Below, piece after piece: positions 36,641-48,863 of a stretch of 64,000 nucleotides of DNA. Source of the DNA: Dasypus novemcinctus. Lineage: Eukaryota > Chordata > Mammalia > Cingulata > Dasypodidae. Both the position numbers and the translations under genes were made by a program. Positions within the stretch are counted from its first letter, which is position 1, and every line of letters starts with the position of its first letter. The DNA is taken from NCBI RefSeq assembly GCF_030445035.2, contig NC_080679.1, forward strand, positions 119,013,992 through 119,077,991, in the 5' to 3' direction. The notes beneath the pieces were generated by a model. That model was not told the DNA's origin. It saw only the letters and a program-made list of their open reading frames with translations, and made no database searches.

Positions 36641-37158
36641 TACCAGTCCCACCAGGGTTCTGGAGTTACATTTGCATTTGGTTACTTAATTTCAATATTC
36701 TCAGTAAATTATCCAGGCTTTCAAGTAAGTTTGGTGTTCTCTTGTATCAGTACTCTCTACTTTTACAGTCTCCGGAGTTGAACCCTCCAGAAATCTGCTG
36801 AGAACCCCCTCCAGAATTGTTTGAGTGGAGGGTGGAGTCACCCAGAACCATACAGTGGGGATGATTGTAGGGGTCTGTTTTATTCTCAATCAACTTTAAA
36901 TCAATTCTCATTTTGCTCATCCTCTGAACTCCCCTTTACTCCTAGTTCCAGAGGTACCTGGTGCCGCTGGTCCTTGACATATTGAATGATTCTGTGGTGC
37001 CATTATGGTTGTTCCTCAATTTTGCATGTTACCAGCTTAAATTTCTACTGTTTCTACCCTACTAAATCACTAATACTCATCTTTCAGCCTTTCCAACATG
37101 TGTTGCAATCAGATTCTCTCCTGTTCTTTCCATCCTTGTGGGTTTGTATCTTTAAATA

Positions 37159-37183
37159 CAAAAAAAAAAAAAAAAAAAAAAAA
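37159..37183. repeat. Poly-A run
   Basis: About 24 consecutive A. It may be the tail of a decayed retroelement or a free mononucleotide repeat; the preceding sequence is not recognisable. Confidence 0.8.
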
Positions 37184-37779
37184 TCTCCTTACTCATCCAA
37201 TAGCTTTTCTGGAGGGAGCAAAATTAAATGCATGATTTCCATTTGCTATCTTTTCCTGGGTTTTCCCTTTCTTGTGTTTTAAAGGAAGACTAAAATGCCA
37301 TAAGAGACTAAATAAGTAGAGGGGATATTTAGGACACCAGAACCAGCAGAAGGGGAACTTCAGGTTTGGGTGACCTTTAACCATGCACACAGGGTGCTGG
37401 GCCTCTACTAGTTGGCCTTGGTCCTCTTTTAAGAACTCTTTGGTGCTGCTCTTGTAGCCTTCTTCTGGGGAACCCTTATTTCTCTATCAAATCTCTAACC
37501 TTGGCTCACCTGTGCATTCTTCCTAGCAGCTACCGCAATCTTTCTCTACTTTCTTCTCACCTAGCCTCCTGCCTCAGACATTCTCAGTAGGTTATGCTAT
37601 CTGCTATTTAAGGAAGAACAGAATCTTTGTCCATGTACATCAAGTTTTCACCTTGATCCTTGGACAGACCTATAACTGAACTCACAAGAGCCTCTTCTTC
37701 CAAGTCTCAGAAGAAACAGAATGTTTCTTCCTCATAAAGATTTTCCTTGCCACCAATAATCTTACCACCGTCCACTCAG

Positions 37780-38092
37780 ATTTCCTCTGAAAATTGCAGC
37801 ATCGTTTTTTCCCCTGGTTCCTTCCACTTTTCTACCTTATGAATTCTAACCTCTCACACTTGATAGAACTTATGCATCATGTCCTCTGTGAAGTCTTCTT
37901 TGATTACACGCCCTTGGAACCAGTTATATCCTATTTGGCACCACCATTTTAACTTTTCTCCCTCAAACTTGATTGTGAGTGCTGTGAAGCAAAGGATTAT
38001 GATGCTAACGTTTTTAGGACTGGTACCTACCATGTGCTTTGGACATAGTAGGCACTTAAAATGTTTTCTTAACAAATGAATGCTTTAACTTT
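37780..38092 (+). repeat. L2 LINE 3' part
   Basis: L2 text in order: 'ctctgtgaagtcttctttga', 'cttgattgtgagtgctgtga', 'accatgtgctttggacatag' and 'taggcacttaaaatg', ending near the 'aacaaatgaatg' tail. Confidence 0.75.
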
Positions 38093-41000
38093 TGTGCTAA
38101 AAACTGGAAACAGTTGAAGTTTTTGCAATCTTTTAATCAAAATCCATTTGTAGGGGGAAAGTCTTATTAGCATATTCTCACTCTAAATCTTTATTTGTAT
38201 CTTTATTTAAATCTTAGGAGCTCAAAAGGAACCAACATTAACATTGAGCTGTCTTGCTGTCTCAGTACCAGAACTTTTTATATTAAAATGGGCATGCATT
38301 GCAGAAGAATTCAAGTATTGTTTTTGAAAAATTCAAAATCACATGTAACTTCCTTGGAGTTGCTGCCTCTTTTTTTACTGTCACTCCAGACATTGTGTAT
38401 TTTGCTCAAATTACTTAATATGCTTGGAGACACATCTGTTTGGTTCCCATGCTGACTCATATCTGACATATTTGTTGGGGAGAGGGGGTAGAAAGACTTA
38501 GTAGTATTTTTAGAGAAAAGCAAAATTGAGCAGTTTCTGTAGACTTCATGATTTAATAGTAATAATAACTTTTATTTATATAGTGTTATTATCTTTTCCA
38601 AGCACCACATTTCTCATTTCCATAGCTAAGTTTCTCAAGAATGGTTTATGTTCCTTGTGTCTGTTTTCTTACCTTTTGTTCACTCTTTGCTCATTGAAAT
38701 CTGATTCCCAATTACCATTCCACCGAAACCTTTCTCATCAATGCTCTATCTGACTTCTTTATTACAAATATCAGTGAATATATGGTTGATTTAAGTAATT
38801 AACTAATATACCATGAAATTATGGGCAATTTAACAGATCTAAAAATAATACAGAACTAACTTGCTAAAAGCAGAACATGTTTAGTATCCATAAAATAGAC
38901 AAATATAAAATGTGAGGAGGAAGAACTCAACTTTATTTGGGGAAATCAGGGAGAAAAAATTGAAGAAAGTATTTTAGACAAGCATTGAAGAATGGGTAGT
39001 GATTGAAGATGATAGAGAGTAAGTAACATGAGCTCTTTCCTAACTCCTTTTTTCAGAAGTTCAAAAAGAACTCTTTTAGCTTTGACTTTAGGGTCCCCCC
39101 AGAATGAAATAATAGCTGAGTTAGAAGAAGAGAGATTTTGAACATGGGTCCTTTAATTGTAATCCTCAAAGAATATAAATATTTATTGTTTTAAGACTGT
39201 CCCTTGGATTTTTATTCCGGAAAACTTGTCTTGTGGCCATTATTCTATTGAGATGAAACAATATCACAGGAGCACTTTGTTCTCTCAGATGATGTACAAA
39301 ATGCTGAAATTACAAACCACACCAGCTGTGGCTCCTCTTCCTCTTTCTGGCTACAAAGGTAAAAGTTTGTTGCCTGTGTTGGGAGCTATCTCTGGGAAAT
39401 AATGCAACTGTAGCTGAAGACTCTTTACTGCATGAAAGGGAGGTTACCGGGTCTTGGAAAACACTGGTTCATAATTTGCTAATTGGGAGGTGTGCAGTGT
39501 GCAGTGGTATGTAGGTCTGGGTGTCTGCCAGAGCTCCCTAATAAATAATAATGATTGTTTTATTAAGCTCATCAATTACCTTCCTTAAATGTGAACTCCT
39601 CACAGGCCATAAAATGTGGGAGAGCCCTCAGATCAGGAAGGTATGAGAACAGGAGGAATGGGCAACCGGGGAGCTATAGCCGAAGTTCCTAATAATCATA
39701 TCTTGGAACTTTAGAATAGTGTTGAGCTGCTTGGGGGACCACTGTCACTAATAGCTGAACTGAATGAAATAGTCTGTTCCTGGGTATCCAGGGAACTATG
39801 TCATAGTGGATTTTATTTGTGCATTGCTGTCTTCACGATGATTTATAACTCTGACCATAGAGAGAATTTATGGAAGATATTTGTCAGTGCTTGCAGAGTA
39901 GAGATTTTTATGTTTACATGAAAAGTTACCTCCAGTCCTCCAGGTTTTATTCCTGTGTGGTCATGGAAGCATCTGTACACAGAACAGGAGATTTCTAAGG
40001 CACTTTTGGTCGGTCCTGTTAACTGAATTATTTGGATCAGAAGAACTGGGGGTGAAGGGAGTTCCAAAAATTCCTCATGAGGGAATCATGACCATCTATT
40101 TTAATGTTCTATAAATTTAGGGTTTAGATCATATTTTTAGCTGCCAGTTTTGCAAAGAGAATTATTCTACAGAATATAAATGTCACCATTAAAAAAATGA
40201 GCATCAGACTAAATGACATTAGCAGAGATAATGTTGAAGCTTTCCAATGGTGTGGAACTCCATGTTGGACAAGAAATAATTTCTGAGATGCTTGTGTTTG
40301 GTTCCAATTGATGGGGAGAGGGGAGTTGAACCTGTCAGAAATGTCAGGCAGACAGGCAGGCACTCTAAATCCATTTGCATCACATTGAATAATATACCCA
40401 GTGTACTTAGAAGCAGCGTAATCCTCAGAGTGGGAGCAAATTATTGTTACAAAGGCAATTCGGTGGGCAGCCACATGTCCAGCCAGTTTGTGGTCATGAC
40501 CTAGGTATGAAAGATGGGATGAAGATTGAAAAATGAAATCAGGACATGGTTAGGAAGACAAATCCAATAAAGAAGCAAAATGGGTCAATTTACACTTGTT
40601 AGTGGACGTTGTATGAAATCTTGTTTGGTGTTGGAATGGGGAGTCAAATTGAGAGCATGACTGGAATGGGCTAGACAAAAACTTCACTTCTTAATTCTAA
40701 TTCCTGCTCATATCTGTGTGACTTTAGGCAACAACTAATGTGTGAGGGAGAATAATGAACCATTTCATTATTTAAATTGGAAGATAGATTGAATATTTGG
40801 AGTAAGTTCTTCCAAAATGATATGGGCATATATCCCTGGCCTTCTAAATTACCACTGTCATGATTCTGTCAACATGCTATTTAGTTTGACTATTATAGGG
40901 CATGATTCAAGAGAGGTACATTAGATACAATGAGTTACACAGCGGTTGACCCTCCAAGATAAAAGTGAATTTAAATATTTGTGTACGTTTTCATAAATCT

Positions 41001-41171
41001 GCATTTTATTACTACTTGGGAGTTTATAGTACTATGCTTGGGCTCTTTCAGTCAGTGCTTGAAATGATTCCTATTGAAAGAAAGTAAAATGTGAGTTTCA
41101 CTTTTTTTGTGTTGATGGAGTTACAATGCTTAAGCAGGATAAAAGATTCTCTTTTATTTACGTAGCGGGGT
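38093..41171. other. Non-coding DNA, no gene seen
   Basis: Mostly unique-looking, AT-rich. The 116-codon minus frame (40124-40474) overlaps an open plus frame in the same place and shows no domain I know. A small MIR-like phrase ('atctgtgtgactttaggcaa') lies near 40715. Confidence 0.5.
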
Positions 41172-41596
41172 AATTGTTGGGGATTAAATCCTATTCAGGT
41201 CCTAATCCCTGGTCCAGCAGGTGTGAACCCACTTGTAAATAGGACCTTTGACAATGTTATTCTTTAAGGTTTCCCAAATGGAATGATGGTAGGCCTCGCT
41301 CCAAGATGGCTGCAGTCCTTATAAGCAAAGAAAATTGGATTCAGAAATTGGCTGCCAGGGAGCAGCCAAAAGCTGAGAGTCAATGGAACCCAGAAGAGAA
41401 AGGAAAAGATGCCACCACATGCATTGCCATGTGACAGAAAAACTAAGGAATCCCAAAGATTGCCAGCCAACCAGAAGATACTGACACTGAGAGGAAGCCA
41501 ACCTTCTTTAGCCTCTGAATCCATGAAGCAATAAATTCCTGTTGTTAAGTCAATCAATTTTTTGGTATTTGTTTTAGTAGCTAGGAAGTGAAAACA
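41172..41596 (+). mobile_element. MaLR-type solo LTR
   Basis: Text: 'caggtgtgaacccacttgta', 'aagatgccaccacatgcatt', 'gccatgtgacag', 'gaagcaataaattcctgttg' with AATAAA, ending 'gaagtgaaaaca'. The 153-codon minus frame here is antisense to the LTR. Confidence 0.75.
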
Positions 41597-42034
41597 GTGG
41601 TTAAGAGAACATATCCTAGATATGTTCTGCCCATTCTGCCATCTACCAGGATCCCTGGCTTCACAGAGCCATATGTAATAGCACATGAAAAGCCCACATA
41701 CTTGACTCACATTCAACTCTGGCATTTCCCTTCATAAAAGTATTATTATAGGACTGTATTCTACTCCTGAGGAATCCAAAAAAGAATACTATGAAAGCCC
41801 TATTGATAACAGAACTCTTAGGTCAAGGAAGTTCTGTCATGTCTATCTGCACTCTCTTCCAAGTAAACTTGTCATAGGCAGTAGAGTCTCATATGTGAGC
41901 CTATTGGCATCCTGAGGTTGGTTGGCAGAGATAGCCAAATGGCTCTGTAGGGTGGAAAGAATTATGGTAAGAGTGTGGCTGTCCTTAGGGCTATTCACTT
42001 CTTTTTCAATTCCCCTCCTCTTTGTGCACATGGC

Positions 42035-42340
42035 TAAAGTTATTTCCTTGTTAACTAAACTTGGGTGTGACCATGGAACTGAATTTGGTCAATGGGATAT
42101 AAATAAAAGTGATATGTATCACTGATGGACAGAGGTGTGTAAGAGGATGACTTGCCATCTTTCCTTCCCCCTGCCATGTTGATTGTGGGAGCTTGTGTCA
42201 AAATGGAGCCTCCATTAGCCTGGTTTCTGTAAACTAGACAGATCCATTTGACACCATAATAGGGGAATACAGCATGATGAGAAATAAATATTATTTTAAG
42301 CCACTGAGATGGTGAGGCTGTTATTGTTGTATTGCCTTGT
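42035..42340 (+). mobile_element. LTR-like 3' segment, family uncertain
   Basis: Ends with the widespread LTR-type tail 'gagaaataaatattatttta' then 'agccactgagatggtgagg'. Earlier text ('tttggtcaatgggatataaa') also fits known mammalian repeats, but I cannot fix the family. Confidence 0.5.
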
Positions 42341-42994
42341 CTATACAGATTGATCAAGGGGGCCTTCCAGGAAAGATCAATTCTTGAAGACAATGAAGGC
42401 TAGAATTGAGCTAGTAGCATCCACTTGGGTGAATTCAGGAAACAATCCGAAGCTGGGCAGATATCAGAAGAAGGGATCAATCATGGAGAAAGAAGCAGTA
42501 GTCAGGAATGGGGTGAGGGCCATAAGGTCTGAGTCTATGCAACTGGATTTCCATTCTAGCAAATAATGCAAATGACTCAGGAAACAGATCAAGCAGAAGG
42601 CCCAGACTCACATAGTCAGTATTAGGATGTGTTGGTGGTCTCATCTCTGGTCATATAGAGACTTGAGCTTTCTAGAGTGGACTCCAAATATGAATGCAAC
42701 AGAGTAATATTCTTCCGGATATCAAGTTCATTGGCTAAGGCCTGGGTTTGCCTGAGCTTTTAAGAAGGTCAACATTGTGAAGAGCTTATTAGGGCAAGCA
42801 CAGGCAGAGTCTAAGACAAATGGAGAGCAATTGGTAGTAGAATTTCTCTGACAATATGGTATTGTTTCATCTACTGAGTATTTTTATTAGGCCAATCCTA
42901 GCTTTCTTTTTCCCAGATCAATTAATACCATTTAAGGAACACTAGAGGCCACAGTTTAAAAATGAGTAAACATCTTCCTTATCTTTTAAATTTC
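42341..42994. other. Non-coding DNA, no gene seen
   Basis: No recognisable feature. Confidence 0.5.
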
Positions 42995-43165
42995 TTTTTA
43001 AAAAAATCTTTATTTTTAAAGAAGTTTTGGATTACAGAAAATTTACATTGAAAATGTAGAGAATTTCCATATACCTCTCTCCCTCTCTCACATTGTCCCC
43101 TTACATTAGTGTGGTACATTTGTTACAGGGGCTTATCCTAATTTTCCACCAACTGTGGAACCTGG
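42995..43165 (-). mobile_element. L1 3' UTR fragment (old L1M type)
   Basis: Reverse L1 3' end: T- and A-rich start, 'aagttttggattacagaaaa', 'gaatttccatatacc', 'cattagtgtggtacatttgt'. 5'-truncated to about 170 bp. Confidence 0.75.
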
Positions 43166-43900
43166 AAACAAAAAATGTTTTTATATGATTATTACTACTG
43201 TTGGTTAAATCTGACATTGGTCCTTTGGATTAATTGCATGATGTGGCTAGTTCACTATGAGACACTGTGTAGTATTTTCAGAGTAAATTTGAACATTTTC
43301 TAAAAATCCTACCATATGATAAGTTGTGATGGAATTTTGTGGCTGCTTTCACACACTAAATATATTGAACCCAATATATCTCAATTAGAAGAAATTTATT
43401 TTAATTTTATCCTTATTAAACAGTATTTATAATTTTCTAGCATTTGGCTACTTTTTTCCTGTTCTCTATCTTCATCTGGTTGTACATTCCAATTGAATAT
43501 ATAAAGATACAGCAGGTTTCAAAGAATTATAAAAATATAAACTTGTTTTAAATATAAATATTTAAAAATTATAATTTTAAAATTTTCCTTGGTTCTTGAA
43601 ATGATAATGTATTAGAAAGGGAAAACAATACCTAAAATGAGAGTTGGGTCGTATAGTTCACTCTTAAATTGATATATTTCTTTGGGGCTTAGAGTTTGAT
43701 ATAATGATAAGCTGTAGGAAATAGAAAGGGACCATGTGACAGTTTATTTGTGAATTCCAAAAAGATTATTTGTGAATTCCAAAAGGAGAGATTCTGTTTG
43801 CAAACTGGTCTGTTCCTCTGGATGTGATGCCCTTTGCTTGTATTAGATTCAGCAGAGATGCCTTAGATTAAATTATGTTAGGATTAGGACTTTGATTCAT
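43166..43900. other. Non-coding DNA with a 22-bp tandem duplication
   Basis: At 43744-43787 the unit 'ttatttgtgaattccaaaa' plus three bases occurs twice, almost identical. The flanking 43730-43900 may be a diverged LTR. Nothing else recognised. Confidence 0.5.
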
Positions 43901-43911
43901 TATAGCATACA

Positions 43912-44113
43912 GGGTTGAGCCCCTGCTCCCTTGGTAGGGATTGAATCCAGGACCTTGTATATGGGAAGCAGGTGCTCAACCACTGAGCTACACCCACTCC
44001 CCAAAGAGACTTGGTTTTTCATTTGTTTGTTTTTAGGAGGTACTGGGGATTAGATCTGAGACCTCATGCATGGGAAGCAGGCACTAAACCACTTGAGATA
44101 CATCCGCTTCCCT
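43912..44113 (-). mobile_element. DAS-SINE-like element, older, two tRNA-like heads
   Basis: Two successive reverse tRNA-like heads. The first reads 'gattgaatccaggaccttgt' and 'tcaaccactgagctacaccc'; the second reads 'gattagatctgagacctcat' and 'aaaccacttgagatacatcc'. A T-rich linker with 'ttgtttgtttttaggaggta' separates them. An older relative of the young DAS-SINEs. Confidence 0.75.
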
Positions 44114-45460
44114 GCCCATGATCTTCTTGATTCCCCCAATATTTCTTCCACTAACCCTCTGACTTCAGACTGTCTTATCTTGGTACTGTCTAATCTTTAC
44201 CCTCCACTTTGTTGCTCCAGTTATAATGCTCTGAAGCCTAGTCATTCTTACACATTGAGAGACAACTTTGCCAAAATGTTTAGATCCCTTTTCTGTTTCA
44301 GAACTTGAAACATGAAAAAAGTATAAATTTAATTATTTCATCAAGCTCATTAGTTTATTCCTTCTCATACTAAAGTTTATCTGTAATATTTTTGGCCCAC
44401 TCATAAAGCTTCCTGAAAGCATCATGAAATTTAACCTTATAAAACTTGGCATTTCACCAGGAGGAAATATTTCTGGTGAGTAAAATAAGTTGGACTTCAA
44501 AAATACATGAGAAATACACGCTGAGCCTAGGCTGAATCCAATACTTTATGATAAACATTATGCAATACCACTCTCCATTTAGTCCAGCCTGTTGGACTTC
44601 TTATCTTCAAGTAGGGTATGGTCACTCTGGTGGGTACTGATGCAACAGTGGGGACTGCTGACTCTGAGAAAATCTTGCTGATAAAGGTTTTTTTTGACAC
44701 AGTTTTACCTATAATGCCATTTGGGGCAGAGAGATGGCTATTTAAGAAGTTGTACTGATATATAGTAAGAACTAGTTTGTCCCCAGCAGTCCAAACATAT
44801 GGTCTCAAGGGAAAAGATGATTAGCTTTTATTTTTTTAAAAAAACATTTTTCTTTTGGTGCAATGTGCAATAACTAGTATTTGTGATCGAACCCTTTTCA
44901 TATACTTGAAGCCTTCTCCCAGATTACAGAAATATCAGTCTGTGAACTGGCTGCCACTGCAGACTTTCTTGAATATCCATAGGGCACGCCAACCCTTCAC
45001 CATGCAGATGTGAAAAAACCTGTGATCATAAAACCACCAACAGGTCCTTTCCCAGCATTCCTGGTGTTTTGATTGAAAGCACTATCCAGGAAGGAATAAA
45101 GTTTAATTGCAGAACAAAGATTGAATTATGGTAAAATATCCAGAAAGGGAGTGGAGAGGATATATGCACGCGTGAAACATTCTTTTGCACTTAAAAAGTA
45201 TAAAGTGGGCAGACCACGGTAGTTGAGAGTACCCCTTTAACCGTGGGACTGCAATTGATTTCTGTGTGTTTTCTGGTATCTGTGCCTTTGAAAGGAGAAT
45301 GAAAGCCAAGATCATTGGCTGTACTGTGGAGCTGTCATATCTCAGTACTGAAAATGTACAGTGCAAGTGAATTGAAACAGCCTATAGCTTGCTATTCCAT
45401 ATTGCCAAGAGCTTTGAGAATGATGAACCAAGTGAATGCATTATTTAGGGCTAAGTGAGA
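44114..45460 (+). other. Upstream flank of the DPP10a first exon
   Basis: No coding exon seen. It contains a palindromic CACGCGTG at 45167-45174 and an inverted pair ccacggt (45214-45220) and accgtgg (45240-45246). Most of it lacks recognisable repeats, as expected of a promoter-proximal region. Function of these motifs is inference. Confidence 0.45.
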
Positions 45461-45467
45461 TATATAT
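45461..45467 (+). promoter_or_regulatory. DPP10: TATA-like box of the putative DPP10a promoter
   Basis: The sequence tatatat lies about 40-50 bp upstream of the CAG run and 160 bp upstream of the start codon. A transcription start near 45490-45500 would fit. CpGs are present around the exon but not dense enough for a CpG island. AT-rich background makes chance occurrence likely. Confidence 0.3.
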
Positions 45468-45507
45468 CCCTCCGATCTGTTAGTGTTTCTGCCTCCGGAT
45501 CGAGGAA

Positions 45508-45542
45508 GCAGCAGCAGCAGCAGCAGTAGCAGCAGCAGCAGC
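45508..45542 (+). repeat. DPP10: Interrupted CAG trinucleotide run in the DPP10a 5' UTR
   Basis: Six GCA units, one GTA interruption, then four GCA units, about 90 bp before the start codon. If transcription begins upstream of it, the run is in the 5' UTR of the DPP10a mRNA. No ATG occurs between the TATA-like box and the start codon, so the run is not translated by ordinary initiation. Confidence 0.85.
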
Positions 45543-45628
45543 CCCTGCTGAAGTCCGATAGAGAAGTCTTGATCTGTAGCTGTTCAGGAACATCGCCTAG
45601 GATCGTGCACTGTCCAGGGTCCTGAAAC

Positions 45629-45688
45629 ATGAACCAAACTGCCAGCGTTTCCCATCACATCAAGTGTCAGCCCTCGAAAACACTCAAG
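45629..45688 (+). CDS. DPP10: DPP10 isoform a, first coding exon (partial gene)
   Basis: Twenty codons from ATG at 45629 give a peptide starting MNQTASVSHH and ending CQPSKTLK, followed at 45689 by the splice donor 'gtagga'. The exon ends in phase 0. This is the N-terminus of DPP10a (human residue 19, as I remember it, is Ile; here Leu). Start context 'aaacatga' has A at -3. DPP10 is a single-pass type II membrane protein with a DPPIV-like beta-propeller and alpha/beta-hydrolase ectodomain lacking protease activity. With KChIPs it forms part of neuronal Kv4 channels, speeding inactivation and raising surface expression. The MNQTA-type N-terminus, shared with DPP6a, is known to add fast pore-block inactivation. 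The transmembrane segment and ectodomain lie in exons outside this window. The 5' UTR likely begins about 45490. Confidence 0.93.
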
Positions 45689-48459
45689 GTAGGACCCAGG
45701 CTTTGCCTCTTCCCTCTGCTTCTGTAAATGTATCTTGATTTATCTACCTAACTCGTGGGAATTGGTGTGCTAGGGCACTTCCAGTGGAGATACCTACGCG
45801 GTTTGAGTTTGAATTGAAAGTTGGCTCTGAGTAAAGTGGTTCCACTTGCATGTGATTATAACCTGGAGAAAGATGTTTCTGCTGAATAATTCTTTTATCC
45901 TGATGACTTTTGCTATTTTGAATGAGAATTTATCAGTACTATAATTCAGGAAGAAAGTTTTGTTATCTACAAGTTTCTAATCCATATCAGTTTCCTGGAT
46001 TTAAACATTGAAGCATTTGCAAACTGCTGATAATAATATTACATTGGCTAATAATTTGATAACAATATTTTATTGTTATATGGATTTGGGATTTCACACT
46101 CTTTCCAAAGAAAAGTACAGCCTTTGTTGTGAGCATTGAAATAGTAGTTATATTAAAATGACTATAGTGAAAGAACAGGAAAGATGACAGATTTATGAAA
46201 ACACATGTCTTATGTATGCCACCATATATCTCAAAACTAGTGAAGTAATTGGAGACACTCTTTAGTTCAGGTGCTGCTTGTTTGAAATTTGAGGCAATTC
46301 TGACAGCTTATGGTCAAAAGAAAGGAAAACAGCTCGGAATTGCAAGGTTCTGTTTAGTTTTAAGTAATGTTTATATCATTCTCTTTGCTCTAATTTGGGA
46401 TGTTCTTATGTATTAATACAAGGAGAGGTGAAAATGACCAGACTTCCAAGGAAGCGTTATTCTATCTTCATGCTTATCTGCATTATATCTGGATACCTTT
46501 CTTCTTGGGGAAAATGATGAGTCCCCTTGCAACTCTTTTAAGGAAAATCCTGATAACCTGGTGGATTGTCATCTTTAGTTACAATAATCTCTCACTCATG
46601 TATAGGTGCATATCTTTTACTAAGATGCCAATATTTGAAAAGAATGGCTTTTATGATTTATATGACTTTTTAGTTTTATCTTTTTTATTATTTTACATAA
46701 CTTTTAAATTTATAACCCAGGTCTTTGATGTTACTGAACAGACTGTAATTACAAAAGGAATATCATTTTTAAGCAATCAATTTCTTTCTTGTGAACTTAT
46801 CTGCCCTTTGCCAGAGGCTTTCAGTGATAAATAGACCAGAAATTGAACATTTTTCCTCCATTTATCAGTAGTTATTTTAAAAAGCGATGGGGTCTACATG
46901 ATTATCAAATGATGAATATTTAAATTCCCAACATATGTAAACATATGGAGCTAACTGAAGCTACTTTTAAATATGATCATGCAGAACCAAAATTCAGATA
47001 ATTTACATAATCTCTAAAGGCAAAAACAGAATCTTTTTCAGGATAGGATTTTCTGTACTGTGTCTAAGTTTATAAATAAAATGCTGAGCTTTAGGATTTA
47101 AGATTTTCTTTGCATGTCAGGTTCCCACCTACTTCAATTATATAAGCTTATCACTACCTGACAAATTCCAGAACAGTTAATATACAGTACTCCACATGGT
47201 GATATATAAGCTACCATGGGGAATATGTTATAGCCTAAAGTGGTGTAGAATTGCAAACTGGCTATCTATCGCTGAGCATATTTAAAGAACCATAAAATGA
47301 CCAGTGGCTTTCTGTTTAAGTGTTTGGGGTCACAGGAATCAAGTATTTTATTTGCCCTTTTCTTTATTGGACAAGCACAAATGAATGTTTACTTTGTGGG
47401 ACTTAAAATCACTTCCCTTATTGATGATCTGGCATTGACTGACCTTAAATTGTGGAGACAGAAAAAAAAATGTTTCTAATGTAAGAATTTTGCATCATCT
47501 TGCTGATCTTGCAGATGCTGGTTTTTCATTTTAACTGAAGCCATTGCATTGAAATGAAAGGCATCATAATAATTGGACACCCCACCACTTAGCAAGTATT
47601 ATATTAATGACTTAATGAAGGAACCTTGAATCAAAGCTGTGGGTGATTTGGTTAATTGCACAAATTAAGTTATTTGGTTCCCTCCCCTTGATATTGCTCT
47701 GGGGAGCAAAAGAGTATTGTGATGTAAAAAAGTATATACAATTGCAAGCATTGAACTATTAAGGGAGTGATTACTTGAGTATTTTCCAATTTACAACACT
47801 AAAAAGGGATGAGTGGAAAAGATATCTTACTTCAAATTATGTGCTCAATTATAAAACATTTATGGCTTTTGGAATTTAAAAACTAAAAATGGCTATCTAT
47901 ATTTAGCTAATGCATTAGCCTGTGAACAAAATGCAGTAACAATCTAAGGAAAACCTCTAGGATGAGAGGTTTTGGGAAAGCTATGAGATATTGAAATTCA
48001 AAAGACTCTTAGAACTTTTGCAATCTTATTTTGCTTAAAGCATAGGTGTTTAGACTTAATTTTTCTCTGACGCTTAAAGTTATTATACCTGAATATTTTA
48101 AATACAATCCCCTTATGGAATCTGGTTAGCCTGAAGATAATGATAAATGACCCACTTTGAGACTCTGGAAATACTCAGACACTTAATAACTTGTAAATTG
48201 CTCCATTTCAGAAATTCTGAAATCTCTAAGGAATTTCCCCTCTTCTTCCATAGCTCGTTGTAGTAAACCTCTAGGGAATTTCCCCCCATTGTCAGTTTAG
48301 TAAATGCTGGTTATTCCTTCTCCCAATACTCTACCACTGAAAAGAATGCAATAGTAATGAGCAAAAATGAATTGTGTAGATTAAAAAGTAGGTATGAAGG
48401 TTAAAAAGATGCAGGAGGAGAAAGAACAGGTATTTCCACATCGACCCCTTATTTCAAGT

Positions 48460-48835
48460 TTAAAAAATTATGGGCTTGAGGGGGCCTGGGGTTGGGAGGA
48501 TGGGTCAGATGACCCAAGGAATTGGGGGGAGGGCTTGGGGGAACCATCGAATATGGGAGAATGTGAGATATATGGTGGAAACGATACTGTTGAGAAAACT
48601 CTTTAGAAAATACAATAAGGAAGGATCACGTGTTTAAGGTGCTTAAGTGGGGGCATCTGGTATAGGGACAAGCTTCTAGGGAGTATGTGAGTGCTCATTT
48701 TGTCATAGTGTGTTATATCATTGGGTGGAGACCCATACAATGAGTGTGAAGGTGCTCCCACATCCTGGGGAGACCTGATGTTCCCAAAGGGAGGGAATGG
48801 TCTCTCTTGAGAGGATTGCTGGCTCCCAATTAGTT
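48460..48835 (+). mobile_element. Diverged fragment of the 13-kb L1 family
   Basis: Matches, in the same order, the 5' portion of the 13162-15869 insertion read in reverse: 'ggaattggggggagggc', 'gagtgctcattttgtcat', 'ccattgggtggagaccc'-like text, 'cacatcctggggagacc', 'ctcttgagagg'. The 3' end of the family is missing; a T run (48850-48863) follows. Older and lacking a clear target duplication. Confidence 0.75.
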
Positions 48836-48863
48836 AGGTTTTTGGTTGTTTTTTTTTTTTTTA

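Noticed and set aside
40124..40504. 116-codon minus frame overlapped by a 70-codon plus frame
   Set aside because: No domain recognised and the double-strand openness suggests chance. The block may be conserved non-coding DNA instead.
44527..44808. 93-codon minus frame near the DPP10 promoter with ordinary-looking composition
   Set aside because: I could not match it to a protein and there are no splice sites or polyadenylation context to support an exon. Left as upstream flank.
46400..46834. 144-codon frame in the DPP10 intron with hydrophobic stretches
   Set aside because: Hydrophobicity follows from AT-rich DNA (Phe, Leu, Ile codons). No family match that I know and no upstream regulatory context.
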